A DNA stretch of 64,000 nt from Gordius sp. MW1 (taxonomy: Eukaryota; Nematomorpha; Gordioida; Gordea; Gordiidae). The stretch covers positions 10,690,501-10,754,500 of the forward strand of contig OZ038530.1 of NCBI GenBank assembly GCA_964036665.1, read 5' to 3'. Positions 47,294-58,460 of the stretch are shown here, piece by piece. Each line of letters starts with the position of its first letter. Positions within the stretch are counted from its first letter, which is position 1. A model generated the notes under the pieces. That model made no database searches, was not told where the DNA came from, and was given only the letters and a program-made list of their open reading frames with translations. Position numbers and translations under genes: made by a program.

Positions 47294-49927
47294 TCATTTG
47301 TAGGATTCCAGTAAATTCATAACATCAAACTTTTGAGCTTGTTTATTTTTAAAAATTAGCTCTTGGCAATTTGTACATTGATAGTTCTGTTCTCCATTGA
47401 TTGCACCAATGATGGGTGCGCACATTGAGCATACAAATTCGTAAGAAGGTTTCGTGGTGACTACTTTTCTTGACCATTCAGTTGCCTTAGCAAGAACTAA
47501 ATATTTCAAAAAATATATAAAAATTATTAAAACCAATTAATTAAATTGACATATTTATGTGTAACCTTTGGTTTGGAAATGATAAAATTTGTAAGCTGCA
47601 TCGTGATATTTGGTGTCATATCTTTGTCTAGGGGTTATGATCACTTGATAAATTTTGGCGAGTTCAATTTTGTAAACAACGGGTTTACTCTGTAAGTTAA
47701 TCATAATATTTTTTCTAATAAATTTAAGTATACTATAGATTTAGTTGTCTGTCATACATATTTTATTTAAAATAAATACTTTTTGACGGCAAAATTGAGA
47801 ACTTAGCTCATAAAATATTACTACTTTTACCGTATGTTTATCTGCTGGCGCATTTATTTTTGGCCCTACTACAGGATTTACATCAAATATGTATTCTATA
47901 AGTGTGTTGGGATCTTTAATTAAGTATGTGACATCTAGATTATCCAGTTTTCTCTCAATTATTAGACCCTTGATTCTATGCTCAATATCTAAAGGGCAAG
48001 TGAATTATAGTCCGTTAGCTGATATTGAAATTCGACAAAATTATTTTCAAATTTTAATAAAAAAGAAGCCAGGCATATTGACCATTATTATCTTATTAAC
48101 TTATTTGAGTTCGATTAAATAATAGCTAAATTGGATTAATTTTATTAATATTGTAGATCTAAATTAACATTTTTTTGGTCAACAAACACATACTTAGAAC
48201 TAAGAGTAGTCTTATAATGTCTTTTGACACCCTATTTTAAAACACCTTTAAAAAAATAAAATGTTTTAATTGATCATTAATTATTTAGATTTCTCAGCAA
48301 ATTATGCGTGATTCTATATTCAAAGGGGAAAATAATAATGGAAATTTAGAATATTACCTGGGCAAAGGTTTTCTTTGTCTGTAAATAAATATTTAGAGCT
48401 TATATTTTTATTTGCAAATATTTGAATATCAGTGATACGAAGATTATTTATTTACCGAAAGTAAACGTTTTTTCAAGGTTTGTATTCTCAAAATCTAATT
48501 TGCCTTTCACCTTAATTGCTAAAGTGATTTTGTATTTTCCAAGGGTTAAAAATACGTGTTCGTATATAGGATCAATGGTCTAATATAATTGATAAAGTTC
48601 ATGCGTTCAGATCGATATGATAGAAAATAAACATACTAAATGATTGCATAAATCATACATATGTTATAAAAGCTGTTCTTTTTAAAATAAATAAGCTTTT
48701 TTAACCAAACAATTTTAATTTTCTAGTTTGGCAGATTTAATAGCATAAATCTTATTTAAGAAATACGAAAGAAAATGTTTTTGATTAAGTAAGAAGCGTG
48801 AAACGTAATATAATTTTTTTAAATATCTTACAAAAAAGCGGGAATGTGCTCTCAAATGTACAATACAATTTTAAGGAATAGTAAAGGAGCTGTCTATAGT
48901 TTTCTAGAAGCTTGAAACTATGGGGGATGAGAGAATAATGCATCAGGAAGGGGCAAAATGATTTAAATTTATGCCATAATATATTAAATTTTTTAGAATT
49001 TTTGGATTTAGAGGGGAGAAGCTGCCCCTCCCTGCCTCCTCCCCATGTTTGTTTACAGACTTACCTCAACTTTTGTCTCTACGTCATCTTTATCCACGAT
49101 CACAAACTGATAAGCTATGATGGGATAGCGATTGTTTTTCACGCTTGCATAAACCATACCACTTTTTGAACAATTCATTTCAACTACAATATAGCCTAAA
49201 GGTATCATTTTTTAATAGGATAATAATTCGTATTAAACCTTCATATTTATCTTTACCAGGCTCTAAATCTATAAGAAAATAATATAGAATGTGGAATCAT
49301 AAAAATCATATTATAAAATGTATAAACTACTTGGTGACCGTGTGCAATCTGTTTAAAGTAAATAAAATACTGCTAGATAATAAATGAAACATAACATTTT
49401 TTTATATCGGTTATTGATTTGTAAGATTGCTTCTTAGCAGTTAGAAAAGCTTTAGTAATTTTTCTTAACAAATTTATTATACGTCAATACCGTTCACTTC
49501 ATTGCTCTTAATCGTCAATCGCTTTTGCAATTTATCAGATATGCTAATTAATCATCATGAATCAAGATTCTCAAAGGGTTTTTTAATTTAAAATATTAGT
49601 AATTATTTAGATAACCCATCTTATTTATGTGTAAAACATGTTTTTGAATTCGTGTTAAATCGTTCAGGAAATTCATGAGATTTACCATAAAAATTCAATA
49701 AAAGGTGCAAGTCAATGACATTAACTAATATTAACCCTGAATTCACTGATAAAATTTATAAAAATGTTTATAAGCGACATATGCCCACAACTTTGGTTGT
49801 TATATAAAGTATCCAAACTTTAGGATGTATGAAAAGATGAAAATTAATATACAAATATTTGCTCTATCTTACCGTGAAGAGGGAATGCCAACAAAGAAGC
49901 AAAGGTAAACCACAAAAAGTAAATCAT
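47294..49927 (-). CDS. Unrecognised secreted protein, 8 exons with two micro-exons, 275 residues
   Basis: Exons on the - strand: 49927-49873, 49268-49257 (12 nt), 49195-49065, 48579-48456, 48378-48358 (21 nt), 47988-47831, 47689-47566 and 47496-47294. All introns are GT-AG, phases fit throughout, and the joined frame is open for 275 codons. Residues 1-18 (MIYFLWFTFASLLAFPLH) are a signal peptide. Residues 24-107 look like a beta-sandwich (CSKSGMVYASV, EHVFLTLGKYKITLAIKVKG), similar in style to PKD/immunoglobulin-like folds. Near the end C231-x2-C234 and C249-x2-C252 form a zinc-ribbon-like pair, unusual in a secreted protein; C31 and C113 are the other cysteines. I recognise no family. No break is seen, so it is probably active. 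The 12-nt exon encodes only LEP plus split codons. Exon choice is by eye and untested. Confidence 0.75.
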
Positions 49928-49954
49928 TTTACCACACCAATTGGATTGTGCATT

Positions 49955-49963
49955 CCTTTTATA
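49955..49963 (-). promoter_or_regulatory. Candidate TATA box of the secreted-protein gene
   Basis: TATAAAAGG on the - strand, 27-36 bases before the ATG at 49927. The usual TATA-to-start spacing would place transcription start almost at the ATG, leaving a very short leader. It may be coincidental in AT-rich DNA. Confidence 0.4.
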
Positions 49964-50174
49964 CTAATTTATTTGCTATTAATAGAGATCATCATTGGGG
50001 CAAAATGTAAATATATGAATTATTGGGCATGTATGGTGTCACGTTCTTAACATGAAAGCTATCTTGCTACGGATGTTTGCTAACAGCCTTAATTTATCAC
50101 GGCTATTTGGTTTAATCCATATCAAATATATATAATATTGCAACTCGTTAATGTTTAATTTATTTCAGAAAGAT

Positions 50175-52498
50175 TGAGGAGGCAGTGGCGTAGCTAGCCT
50201 TTTTGCCTTGGGGGGGCTGAGCTGGTTAAGCCACGGGGGGGACAAATAATTTTAACTACTGAAACCTTTAAAAATTAACAAAATTATGTTACCCCCCCCC
50301 CCCCCTAATCCAAAACCTGGATACGATCATGGGTCAAACTCAAATGAAAAATTTTCCCTCATAAACGTTGGACAAACTTAAAATTCCGCTACTACTTTGT
50401 GTATTTTTTCTAATAACATCACACTGGTATGTCTTAGACCGTCATGTTTATAGGGCATAAAATAAATAAAATTTATTCATTAATAAAACAAAGTAATGTA
50501 GTTGAAACAATATAGAAAATTTCACTTGGTATAATAAGTTTTTGTATAAATGAATTGTAAGGGCACAAAGTGGAACGGGGATTTTGACAAGAAATCGTTG
50601 ACATTTTAAAAAAATAATACAAATAGTAAAAAAACTATACAAAGTTTTTTTAAAAATATTTTATTGCCACAATCGAAAAAAATCTGGCCATATATATAAC
50701 AAATTTTAATTTTACATATGCAATTTTGGCAGCATTTATATCAGGAAAACAATGAGAACATTTAAAAGCCTTTTTTAAGGCTAGATCCTCAAAAGGCGTA
50801 ATTATAACATAAAATATAAAAAAAATAATTACGAAATTAAAATTCGTTGGAGAGGAGTATTTAGAAGTTATTGCCCCTGTTGATATTATAGATACATTTG
50901 CATAACCCCCCCCCCCCCTTACACCACCTAAAAATTAAAATGAACTAATAAATTTAACGGCTAAATGAACCTTAAAATATTCTGTCAAAATTGAATGAAT
51001 CAAAATTTTACTTAATAATTTTAGATGAAATTAGAGATGTGATGCACAGAACAACTTAGCGTTTGTGTACATTTTGTTGAATCCAATGGTACACCAAAAG
51101 GAATTTTTTGGGGATTTTTATCCCTTGCAAGTTTTGATGCGTTATTGTTTACAAAATTCAGGAATTTGTTATTAATATTAATTTACAAACCTTGATGGGA
51201 TATCACTAATAAAGGGGAAAAAATGGTGTCCAAACTATTTTTTGGAAAATCACTGGCTTTATATGTGCATGTGGTACATAAAAATATGCAAGATATGTTA
51301 AACTATAAGCATGTGAGATGGACAATTAAATTGAATCCAGGATGGAATTTTCGTAAATTTAATATTATTTTAATATATTTTGAAAGTGTTAAAAAGTTTA
51401 AAACAAGTTTAAAAGCCCAGATAATTTTTCATTAAATATTAAAATTAGTCTTTTAATAGTAGTTCATTACGCCTTTTACTCGATGTTGCAAACGTTTTTA
51501 TAATATCATCCGGGGGAATAACATTTATAAAGTCATGTTCTAAGCTCAATAAAGCTAAGGAAGATAACCTATCTTGTCCAATTGTGATGAAGATATTTTT
51601 AATCCATTTTAGCAATGAGAACGATTTGCATGAGCATGAAGTTATAGGGATAGTTAAAATTATTTTAATGAGGGCAAAATTTTAATAAGTGAAAAAATAT
51701 CATTGCATTTTATTTACATAATTTTTCCATTATTATTTCGGCATCTTGTAGTTTTAATTCATAATGGTTAATTACTTCTGATAAAAGAGATTTATCGCAA
51801 AAAAGGGGATGAAGGGTTTAAGCCTCCCATGGGCTTAGCCAAGGGGGGGGGGGGCAGGGCGGGAGGCCGCCCACCTCTAAATCCAAAATTTTGTTGAAAT
51901 TTATTAAGCTTATGGCTGAAATTTGAAAAAATAATCATTTTGCCCCCTCCTAAATCATTATTGCCCCCCCCCTCTAATTCAAATTCTGGCTATGCCCATG
52001 AAACCTTCTCAGGACTTATATAGATTACAAACAACTTACGAAAATCTTAGGTTTAATTCTGCTATTATTCTATCGATGATAGGATAATATAAATCAATTT
52101 CGAAATCCATTAATGAATTGGTAGATTCAAAAGAGTAAAAAGTGTCATACTTTTTTGATTTTTTAATACGCTTATAAGGTACTTAATCAAAATTTGAAGC
52201 TAAATCTCTCGCCTTATTATAAAGAATTTGATAGTGATCCTCATTTCTAATATCATTTAAAGTTAATATAAGGCTATTAACCGTTGAAATTGCATTTATT
52301 AAACAAGTATTTAGGCTTTATATTATAATTAAAAGTTTTATTCAAAGATAATTATAATCTTTATATTTTTTCTTAATTGAGAAAAAATAAAAAATGGCTT
52401 ACGGGCCCTCCCTTGGGGGGGGCCCATGGGGCCCGGTTTTTGCTCTTGGGTGGGCCCGGGCCCCCTGGGCCCCCCCTAGCTACGCCACTGTGAGGAGG
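50175..52498 (-). mobile_element. Tip100-like hAT transposon remnant with perfect ends and target duplication
   Basis: Element 50183-52490 has 15-bp perfect terminal repeats, CAGTGGCGTAGCTAG, and identical 8-bp flanks TGAGGAGG (50175-50182, 52491-52498). Poly-G/C tracts lie beside both ends. Transposase remains on the - strand (about 52330-51440) resemble ZMYM/DUF4371-type hAT proteins: ILYNKARDLASNF, then IDLYYPIIDRIIAELNLRFS, and a C-terminal dimerisation domain with IKNIFITIGQDRLSSLALLS. A 173-bp MITE (51828-52000) with related ends has inserted into the gene. Several frame breaks; N-terminal domains are missing, so it is inactive and about half the autonomous length. Confidence 0.8.
51820..52008. 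mobile_element. 173-bp hAT MITE inside the Tip100-like element
   Basis: 51828-52000 starts CATGGGCTTAGCCA and ends with the inverted CATGGGCATAGCCA. A poly-G run follows the left end and poly-C precedes the right. The flanks AAGCCTCC and AAACCTTC match at 6 of 8 positions. Its ends resemble those of the host element, which fits mobilisation by the same transposase. Confidence 0.65.
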
Positions 52499-52966
52499 GT
52501 TAAACAGCTTTTTATAAAATTTGTAAATGTTTTGATTAACAATTTTAACGTTACTAAACAAAAACATAACCCGTAATAATTTATAAAAGTTGATTTAGCA
52601 ACCTGCTGGTCTAACCAATGTGACTGACTTCTAATAACTCGTTAGATTTAGGATAATTATATTATGGATATGGATAAGTAATTATTTAAAATTGTTTTTA
52701 ACAAAATAGTATGAATAATAAAATGTGCAGTGAAGGAAGAGTTAGATATAGTACATTATATGTAAGTGTGGATGTGTGTGTTTTTATTTTCGGAGTTCAC
52801 CAAGTTGGTCGCTGATTTTTAGCTTTAGACGGTCAATCAAAACGCTTTCGGAGGTTTTCTTACTTTGTTGTAACGCGCTTTGAAAAATTACGATTTTGAA
52901 AATTTAAACTTTGACTCGTATATAACCATAGACTAGATAGACTGCTCATGTCATACGTTGCATATG
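52499..52966. other. No gene; left part of an inverted flank pair
   Basis: TAGACTAGATAGACTGC at 52930-52946 has an inverted match at 61105-61125 beyond the hAT element that follows, suggesting an older outer element around it. No coding signal. Confidence 0.45.
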
Positions 52967-54974
52967 GTTAATTGCAGGGGTTTGAACCCGCCCAAAATAA
53001 AATCGGGTTCGTGTTCGGGTTTGGCATAAATTTTGAAATCGGGTTCGTGTTCGGGTTTGGCATAAATTTTAAAACCTGGTTCGGGTACAGGTTCGGGTTC
53101 AAGAAATTTTATTATACTAATAATACATTTTTACCTTCAAAAAATTATTGAATAGTTAACTTAATTTTTAAATAGCACCTAATTAAATTCACATGCCAAT
53201 TATTTCATCTCTTGTGCATATGTATTTATTGAATTTTTAATGTTCTAATTTATTTTTGGATTTAAAAGCAATAAAAATATAATTAATAAAAGCCATACCA
53301 TATTATAAATTAAAAAATATTTTTATTCAACGTATACTTCCATAGGCGTAAGTAGGATTTCCTCAAAGGGGGGGGGGGGGGGGGGGGGTATAAAATTTGT
53401 AAGATCAAATTTTTTGTAACGATTTTTTTGAGTTCTAAATGTTTTGTTTCCTAAAAGTTTAAAGTGATATTGGCGTAAAAATAATAAAATACAAAATAAA
53501 ATTCCAACAAATATTTTTTTATAAATATACAATGTAAAAATTATATAAATTAAAAATCATGGGAGGGGTTCTAATCGGAAAACCACCCCTCCCTATGCCA
53601 ATGGCTATTTGTTATGGATTAATATTTTTTAAGGCTAATTTATTTTGCAATTTTATTTATATATGGCTAAAATATATTTTGAAATCAAAATTTATTTTTT
53701 ATACATAAAATTTATTTAATTATAAATTTTTGAATTTTCTGTCTCACCTAGATGGTAATAATTTTTTTGACAATTTTAATATGGTTTAACTTTATATTTT
53801 ATCGTTTTTAAGAAAAGGTGTAAATGTTTTAATTATATTAAAGGCTCGAACTCATTTTTTCTGGATTTTCACTATATATATCTAAAATGATTTTTAAGAT
53901 TTATTTTTTATAAATGGCGAAATTATGTTTTATTGTATAAATAATTATTTTGACATTTTTAATATGACTTAATGTTTCTAAATTTATATTTAATAATATT
54001 TTTAGTTCAGGTCACAATGCAAGGTTTTATAAAAGGTGGGAAAAATCGCATAAGACATAATTAATTAACACATTCGTTGAGCAAAATGGACAAGCAACTT
54101 GCTATCAGCAATTGCTCCTACAAAACTACTTTTATTTAAAGTTGCAAACAAGCTAACATTTTTACTGCTTGAGCTTGTATTTGCTGTTACAACTTAACTC
54201 CTCAAGCATTTTACCCCTCTTGATGACAAAGCTTATGCGTCCGAGCACATATGCTAGATATGTGTTTACGTCCAAGTCAGAGCAAAACAGCAACTTTACA
54301 ACTATACGTATAATATATGAAGCTTAAATGTTTTATTGCTGCATAAAAATTTTCTTTCATATCAAATCAGGCTAGACCCGTTACAATATGAATGAACCAG
54401 AGGAATATAAACATTAGATTCTACAAAGTATTTTATGTCATGGTTATGCGTTTATTTTGTAGAAGAAACTTAAATTACATTTAAAACTCAGTGACATTTC
54501 TTTAAGGCTTATGCTAAGCTTTATCATAAATAAATTGCATAGCAATTAATAAGTATTAATATGCTCTTCCCCAATTAATTACATATATGCTTTTTATTCC
54601 ATATCATAAAAGAAGCTTTTCCGTGTAAATTATATTATTGGATAAACTTATTTGGGTAATAAAAAAAATTTTCAATACAAAAACCCTTAAAAATTAAAAA
54701 AAAAATTATGTTTTGCCCCCCCCCAATTAGTCACTGCCCTTTCCTAATTAGACACTGCCCCTCCCTAATTAGCCACTGCCCAAATTTTGGATAGTCGAGG
54801 ACCTTTTTTTTTGCTCTCAGGAAAATTTTTGGTAGGGACATTTTTTGGATGTCGAGACCTTTTTTTTGCTCGCTGAAAAATTTTTAAATTATTTTTTTGG
54901 TGTCAGAAAAAATTTTTTTTAATTCTACACCCCCCCCCCCCCCCCCCCCCCTAATTCAAAACCTGCGTACCATG

Positions 54975-55237
54975 TTAAATCAAAGTCATTTTTTTGCTTA
55001 TTTTTCACGTCAATTATTATTATAGGACGGTCGTGTCCCCTCCTGCGTGGCTAAATAAATTAAGTGGGCCTGGGCCTTGGACCCTCTTTAACTATTTGTT
55101 TAAAAATTTTTGCATAATAAACACTTACCAATTATATTTGATATATTCTTAATCTATTGAAATTTATCTATAAAATGATATATATTCTGCTAATACACCC
55201 GGGTAAATGGCAAAACAACGTTTGCCGGTTCATCTAG
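54975..55237 (+). mobile_element. Helitron 3' fragment
   Basis: It matches the 3' half of the 15786-17419 family: GGCCTGGGCCTTGGACCCTC, TACACCCGGGTAAATGGC, and the end GTTTGCCGGTTCATCTAG before T. The 5' end is missing here. Confidence 0.6.
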
Positions 55238-55985
55238 TGCAAAATAAAATCTAAAGTTAATTTCTATCATAGCACCTTTCACAATATAGAACGCGAATGG
55301 CTTAAAAATATAAAAAAGCCACATATGTATGAAATATATTTTGACAAATATATGCAAAAGGAAGATTTTATGGATTCAAGATAATTTATATATAACTTTG
55401 CCCGTAGAACACAACGTTAAAACCTATTTGGACATGAAAGGTTCGCCCGTTTTAGTCAATTTCACATCTTGATCAAGTTGGACGTATTGCAATGTTTGTC
55501 GTGTTACTTTTACAAAACACAAGTATCCAAAGGCCAGTGTCCTAGGCAGGATTGCCTCAAGGGGGGGGGGGGCGTAGATTTTGTATCAAAAAGTTTCGAT
55601 TAAACAAAAATAATTTAAATTATATACATTCAATATCTACAATGGGTTTTTGATAAAAAAAACATCAATATTATCTACAATAATAAGTTTGTACATAAAA
55701 AAGCATTAACAATTAATTTGTTTAAATCGTGACCCAATTGCACCTGTGGTCTTTCTTCCATGAGCGCAATTTGCAAAGAGCTCCTTACAAATTCTCTGTA
55801 AACCCAAGCCGGAGCCATTGTTTGAATTTGAAATATGCCTTAGTTATTTAGGCTTAATTGGTCCCTTAATACGAAAAAACCAATTGCCCGAGCTCGGTCC
55901 GCTAATTTTTTGATAAGCAAGAAACCAGCATGGATCTTTCACAGAGATATTCTTTTATATTTTGCAGCCTTTTAAATGCAATTTT
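55238..55985. other. No gene; one poly-G MITE start
   Basis: AGGCAGGATTGCCTCAAGGG with a G run near 55560 resembles the start of the 53341 repeat. I see nothing else. Confidence 0.35.
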
Positions 55986-57073
55986 TTTGTTAATTTTATT
56001 TAGAGGTTGAGTTGTTGGTCAAAGGAGGGTGCGAGATAGCTACCCACGCCTCACGCTTAGCCCTGGAACACCTCCCTCTGGGTGACTCCTTTCTAAAACT
56101 GGATTTTAAAAATGTTTTCAACAGCGTTCGCCGCACAGCTTTTATTAACGATTTTATCAAGCTATTTCCCCAATACACTAACTACATCATTTTAAGTTAC
56201 GGGTGCCATTCAATTTTGAAATTTGAAAAATTCTTCCTTAAATCCGCAGAAAGGATCCAACAAGGCGACTCCCTAGGCCCCCCTTTATTCTGTTTGGTCA
56301 TAAATCACATAATTAATGAAATTAACAAACATTGTAAACTCAGGGTTCAAGCTCGGGAGAGGACAAAAATTTTTATATATTTTTTTAAATTAAATTAATA
56401 TTTTGTTCTTGTTAATATCATTGATAATATGAATTTATGACCGTCCGCTGGCTACTGACCAATGAAAAAAATGACCATTGGCCAAATAAGTCGAAATTTT
56501 TATGAAACTGGCCGGGAAATGTCCGATATTTTTAAAATGAAAAGGTATTTTAGGAATCGGAAAAGGTTATTTTACCCCTGGCCGCCCTGGGCACCTACGG
56601 GTAAAGTTTCGAGCGAATCGGGCGGGTAGTTTCAGAATTTAGCCCTTATTTAAAACTGAAAGGAATTTTTATTTTAATTTTTTTTCTTTAAAATTTAATT
56701 AATATTATGTTCTTGTTAATACCATTAATCTCTCAAACATATAATATAATTTACACACGAGGACAAAACTGTTTTTTGTGACTATGTTGGATGCTGCTGA
56801 AAACAATCTCTCGGCAGGGTTAGTCCCGACGGAGCTTCTTTGATCCCCTGGGAGGATGGTAAGTTCCTAGCATGGGACTTTACCTGCATCGATATCTTTG
56901 CGCCAACTAATAATAATTATAACCCACTTTCTTGTGCCGAAGATCGTAAAACACTCAAAAACCGAGCCAATGCTCATTCTAAGATTTTTATTCCAATAGT
57001 AGCTACCGGTTCGGCTACTCTTGGCAAAAAAGCATTAGCACTTTTTAAATCGATAGGAAACAGATCCCCCTAA
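55986..57073 (+). pseudogene. LINE reverse-transcriptase fossil split by a SINE/minisatellite insertion
   Basis: A non-LTR retrotransposon remnant. The left part (55986-56342) reads GGCEIATHASRLALEHLP, LKLDFKNVFNSVRRTAF and IQQGDSLGPPLFCLVI, covering reverse-transcriptase blocks before the YxDD motif. The right part (about 56770-57073) reads IPWEDGKFLAWDFTCIDIFA and the ATLGKKALALFKSIG tail seen near the C-terminus of such proteins. The catalytic YxDD block is missing. Between them 56343-56765 carries a tRNA B-box-like GGTTCAAGCTC, one minisatellite-type unit and repeat Q. Confidence 0.65.
56510..56660. repeat. Dispersed repeat Q (copy at 19311-19462)
   Basis: Near-identical to 19311-19462, including GGGCACCTACGGGTAAAGTT. 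It lies inside the insertion that splits the LINE. Confidence 0.6.
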
Positions 57074-57314
57074 GCTAAATACTCACCCAGCTTTATTTTA
57101 CGCCAAAAAATCGGCATTTTGATATCTAAATATAATTACAAATGTTTATCTGACACATGGCCCGTGTTGGCTATTGACGAATGTGATGAATAATTTTTTT
57201 TATTTATAATATTATTTTAAGCTCCTTTATTGTATCGTGTATCAATTTTAAAGAATAAAAGCATTTTAACATTAAATAAATTTATGAATAGATGTATGCA
57301 ATTAAGGACCATCC

Positions 57315-57470
57315 ATCGATACATATGTATGAACCATACATCTATACATACGTATGATCCAATCCATCCATCCATACATATGTATGAACCATACATCTAT
57401 ACATACGTATGATCCATCCATCCATAGGTACGTATGATCCATACTCACATACATCTATTCATAATTACAT
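57315..57470. repeat. Short tandem repeat of ATACATATGTATG / ATACATACGTATG
   Basis: About four units built from the self-complementary cores CATACATATGTATG and CATACGTATG with CATCCATC spacers. A simple minisatellite. Confidence 0.7.
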
Positions 57471-57640
57471 GTGTTCTGTAGATATGTTTATCTCCCCACG
57501 GAGAGCCACCTGCCGGACCATTTCAGGATATATCTCAACATTAGATGGCGTGGTAATTGTGGTTATATTTAAAGAATAAATCTTAAAATCAATTTTCTTC
57601 TTTTCGTGTTTTTTCTTCGGAATGCAGAGACAGCTTCCCA
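57465..57640 (-). CDS. Exon-like stretch of unknown origin
   Basis: A - strand frame after an acceptor-like TTTTTATAG (57649-57641) runs to a TAA at 57465-57467. It reads CLCIPKKKHEKKK, then ITTPSNVEIYPEMVRQVALR, then GEINISTEHM. Codon use and base composition differ from the AT-rich surroundings, as for a real terminal exon. I recognise no family. It lies between the two direct repeats of the composite, so it could be a captured host exon, a LINE remnant or chance. Confidence 0.35.
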
Positions 57641-57944
57641 CTATAAAAATAAATTTTATAAACAAGTTATCATATCATATTAATTTAATTTGCAAGAAAC
57701 ATTTATAAAATTTAAATTACTTGCTTTTGAATATGTATTAAATGTAATTTAAATTAACAATGAGGATTAGCTAAACTTCACGGTTAACCTTAAGAAATTT
57801 AAAATATAACTTTATTGAAATAATTTACCTTTTAATAGTCAAATTAAAAACAGGAGTAATTTATGTAGTTTGAATTAGTGATGAGAATCAGCTAGTATAT
57901 TCTATTTTCAAGTTGATTGTTAAAAAAATGGAAAAATGCTAATG

Positions 57945-58190
57945 TCAATTAATAAAAATGAAACTATGTTTGTGTTTGTGTGTTTGTTTGTTTGTTTGTT
58001 TGTATGCCACCACCAAATTTGGAAAACTACCAGACCTATTTGGCTCAAATTCTTACAGTTTATTCCCCATACTCCGGAGCATGTTTTAAGATTTGTTCGA
58101 GCCAAATCGGTCCACTAGTTTTTTAGGGGTCAAGTTTTTTTGTTTTATACGTTGTTTTATACGTTTTGGCACTTAATAAAGACGTCATAT
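57945..58190 (+). mobile_element. Helitron 5' fragment
   Basis: AATAAAAATGAAACTATGTT and TTTG repeats lead into one palindromic unit (GACCTATTTGGCTC ... GAGCCAAATCGGTC) and TTTTATACGTTTTGGCACTT, as in 5304-6248. Truncated on the right. Confidence 0.6.
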
Positions 58191-58199
58191 GACGTATAA

Positions 58200-58460
58200 T
58201 TAGTGATGGTAATTTGCTCCAGTGAGCATTGCTCACTGTAAGCTCTGTCCCCTCACAAGCACTGTGTATCCTACTCTACTCATGAGTAGGATACAGTATC
58301 AGATGAAAATGCTCGAGAGGCGAAAAGATAGTAGCAAAAAGTAACTCATGTATAGAGCTGTGTGCCTGAGCAGCATTATAAGTTAACTAACAGTTTAATA
58401 TGAGCAAATGCTATGAGCAAGCACTGCTCATAGCATCTCATATCACATTATAATGAGTTG
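58200..58460. mobile_element. Possible small MITE with GAGCA/TGCTC words
   Basis: It begins TAGTGATGGTAATTTGCTC and is rich in GAGCA and TGCTC, with an imperfect inverted end near 58455. hAT-like in style. No clear target duplication. Confidence 0.3.
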
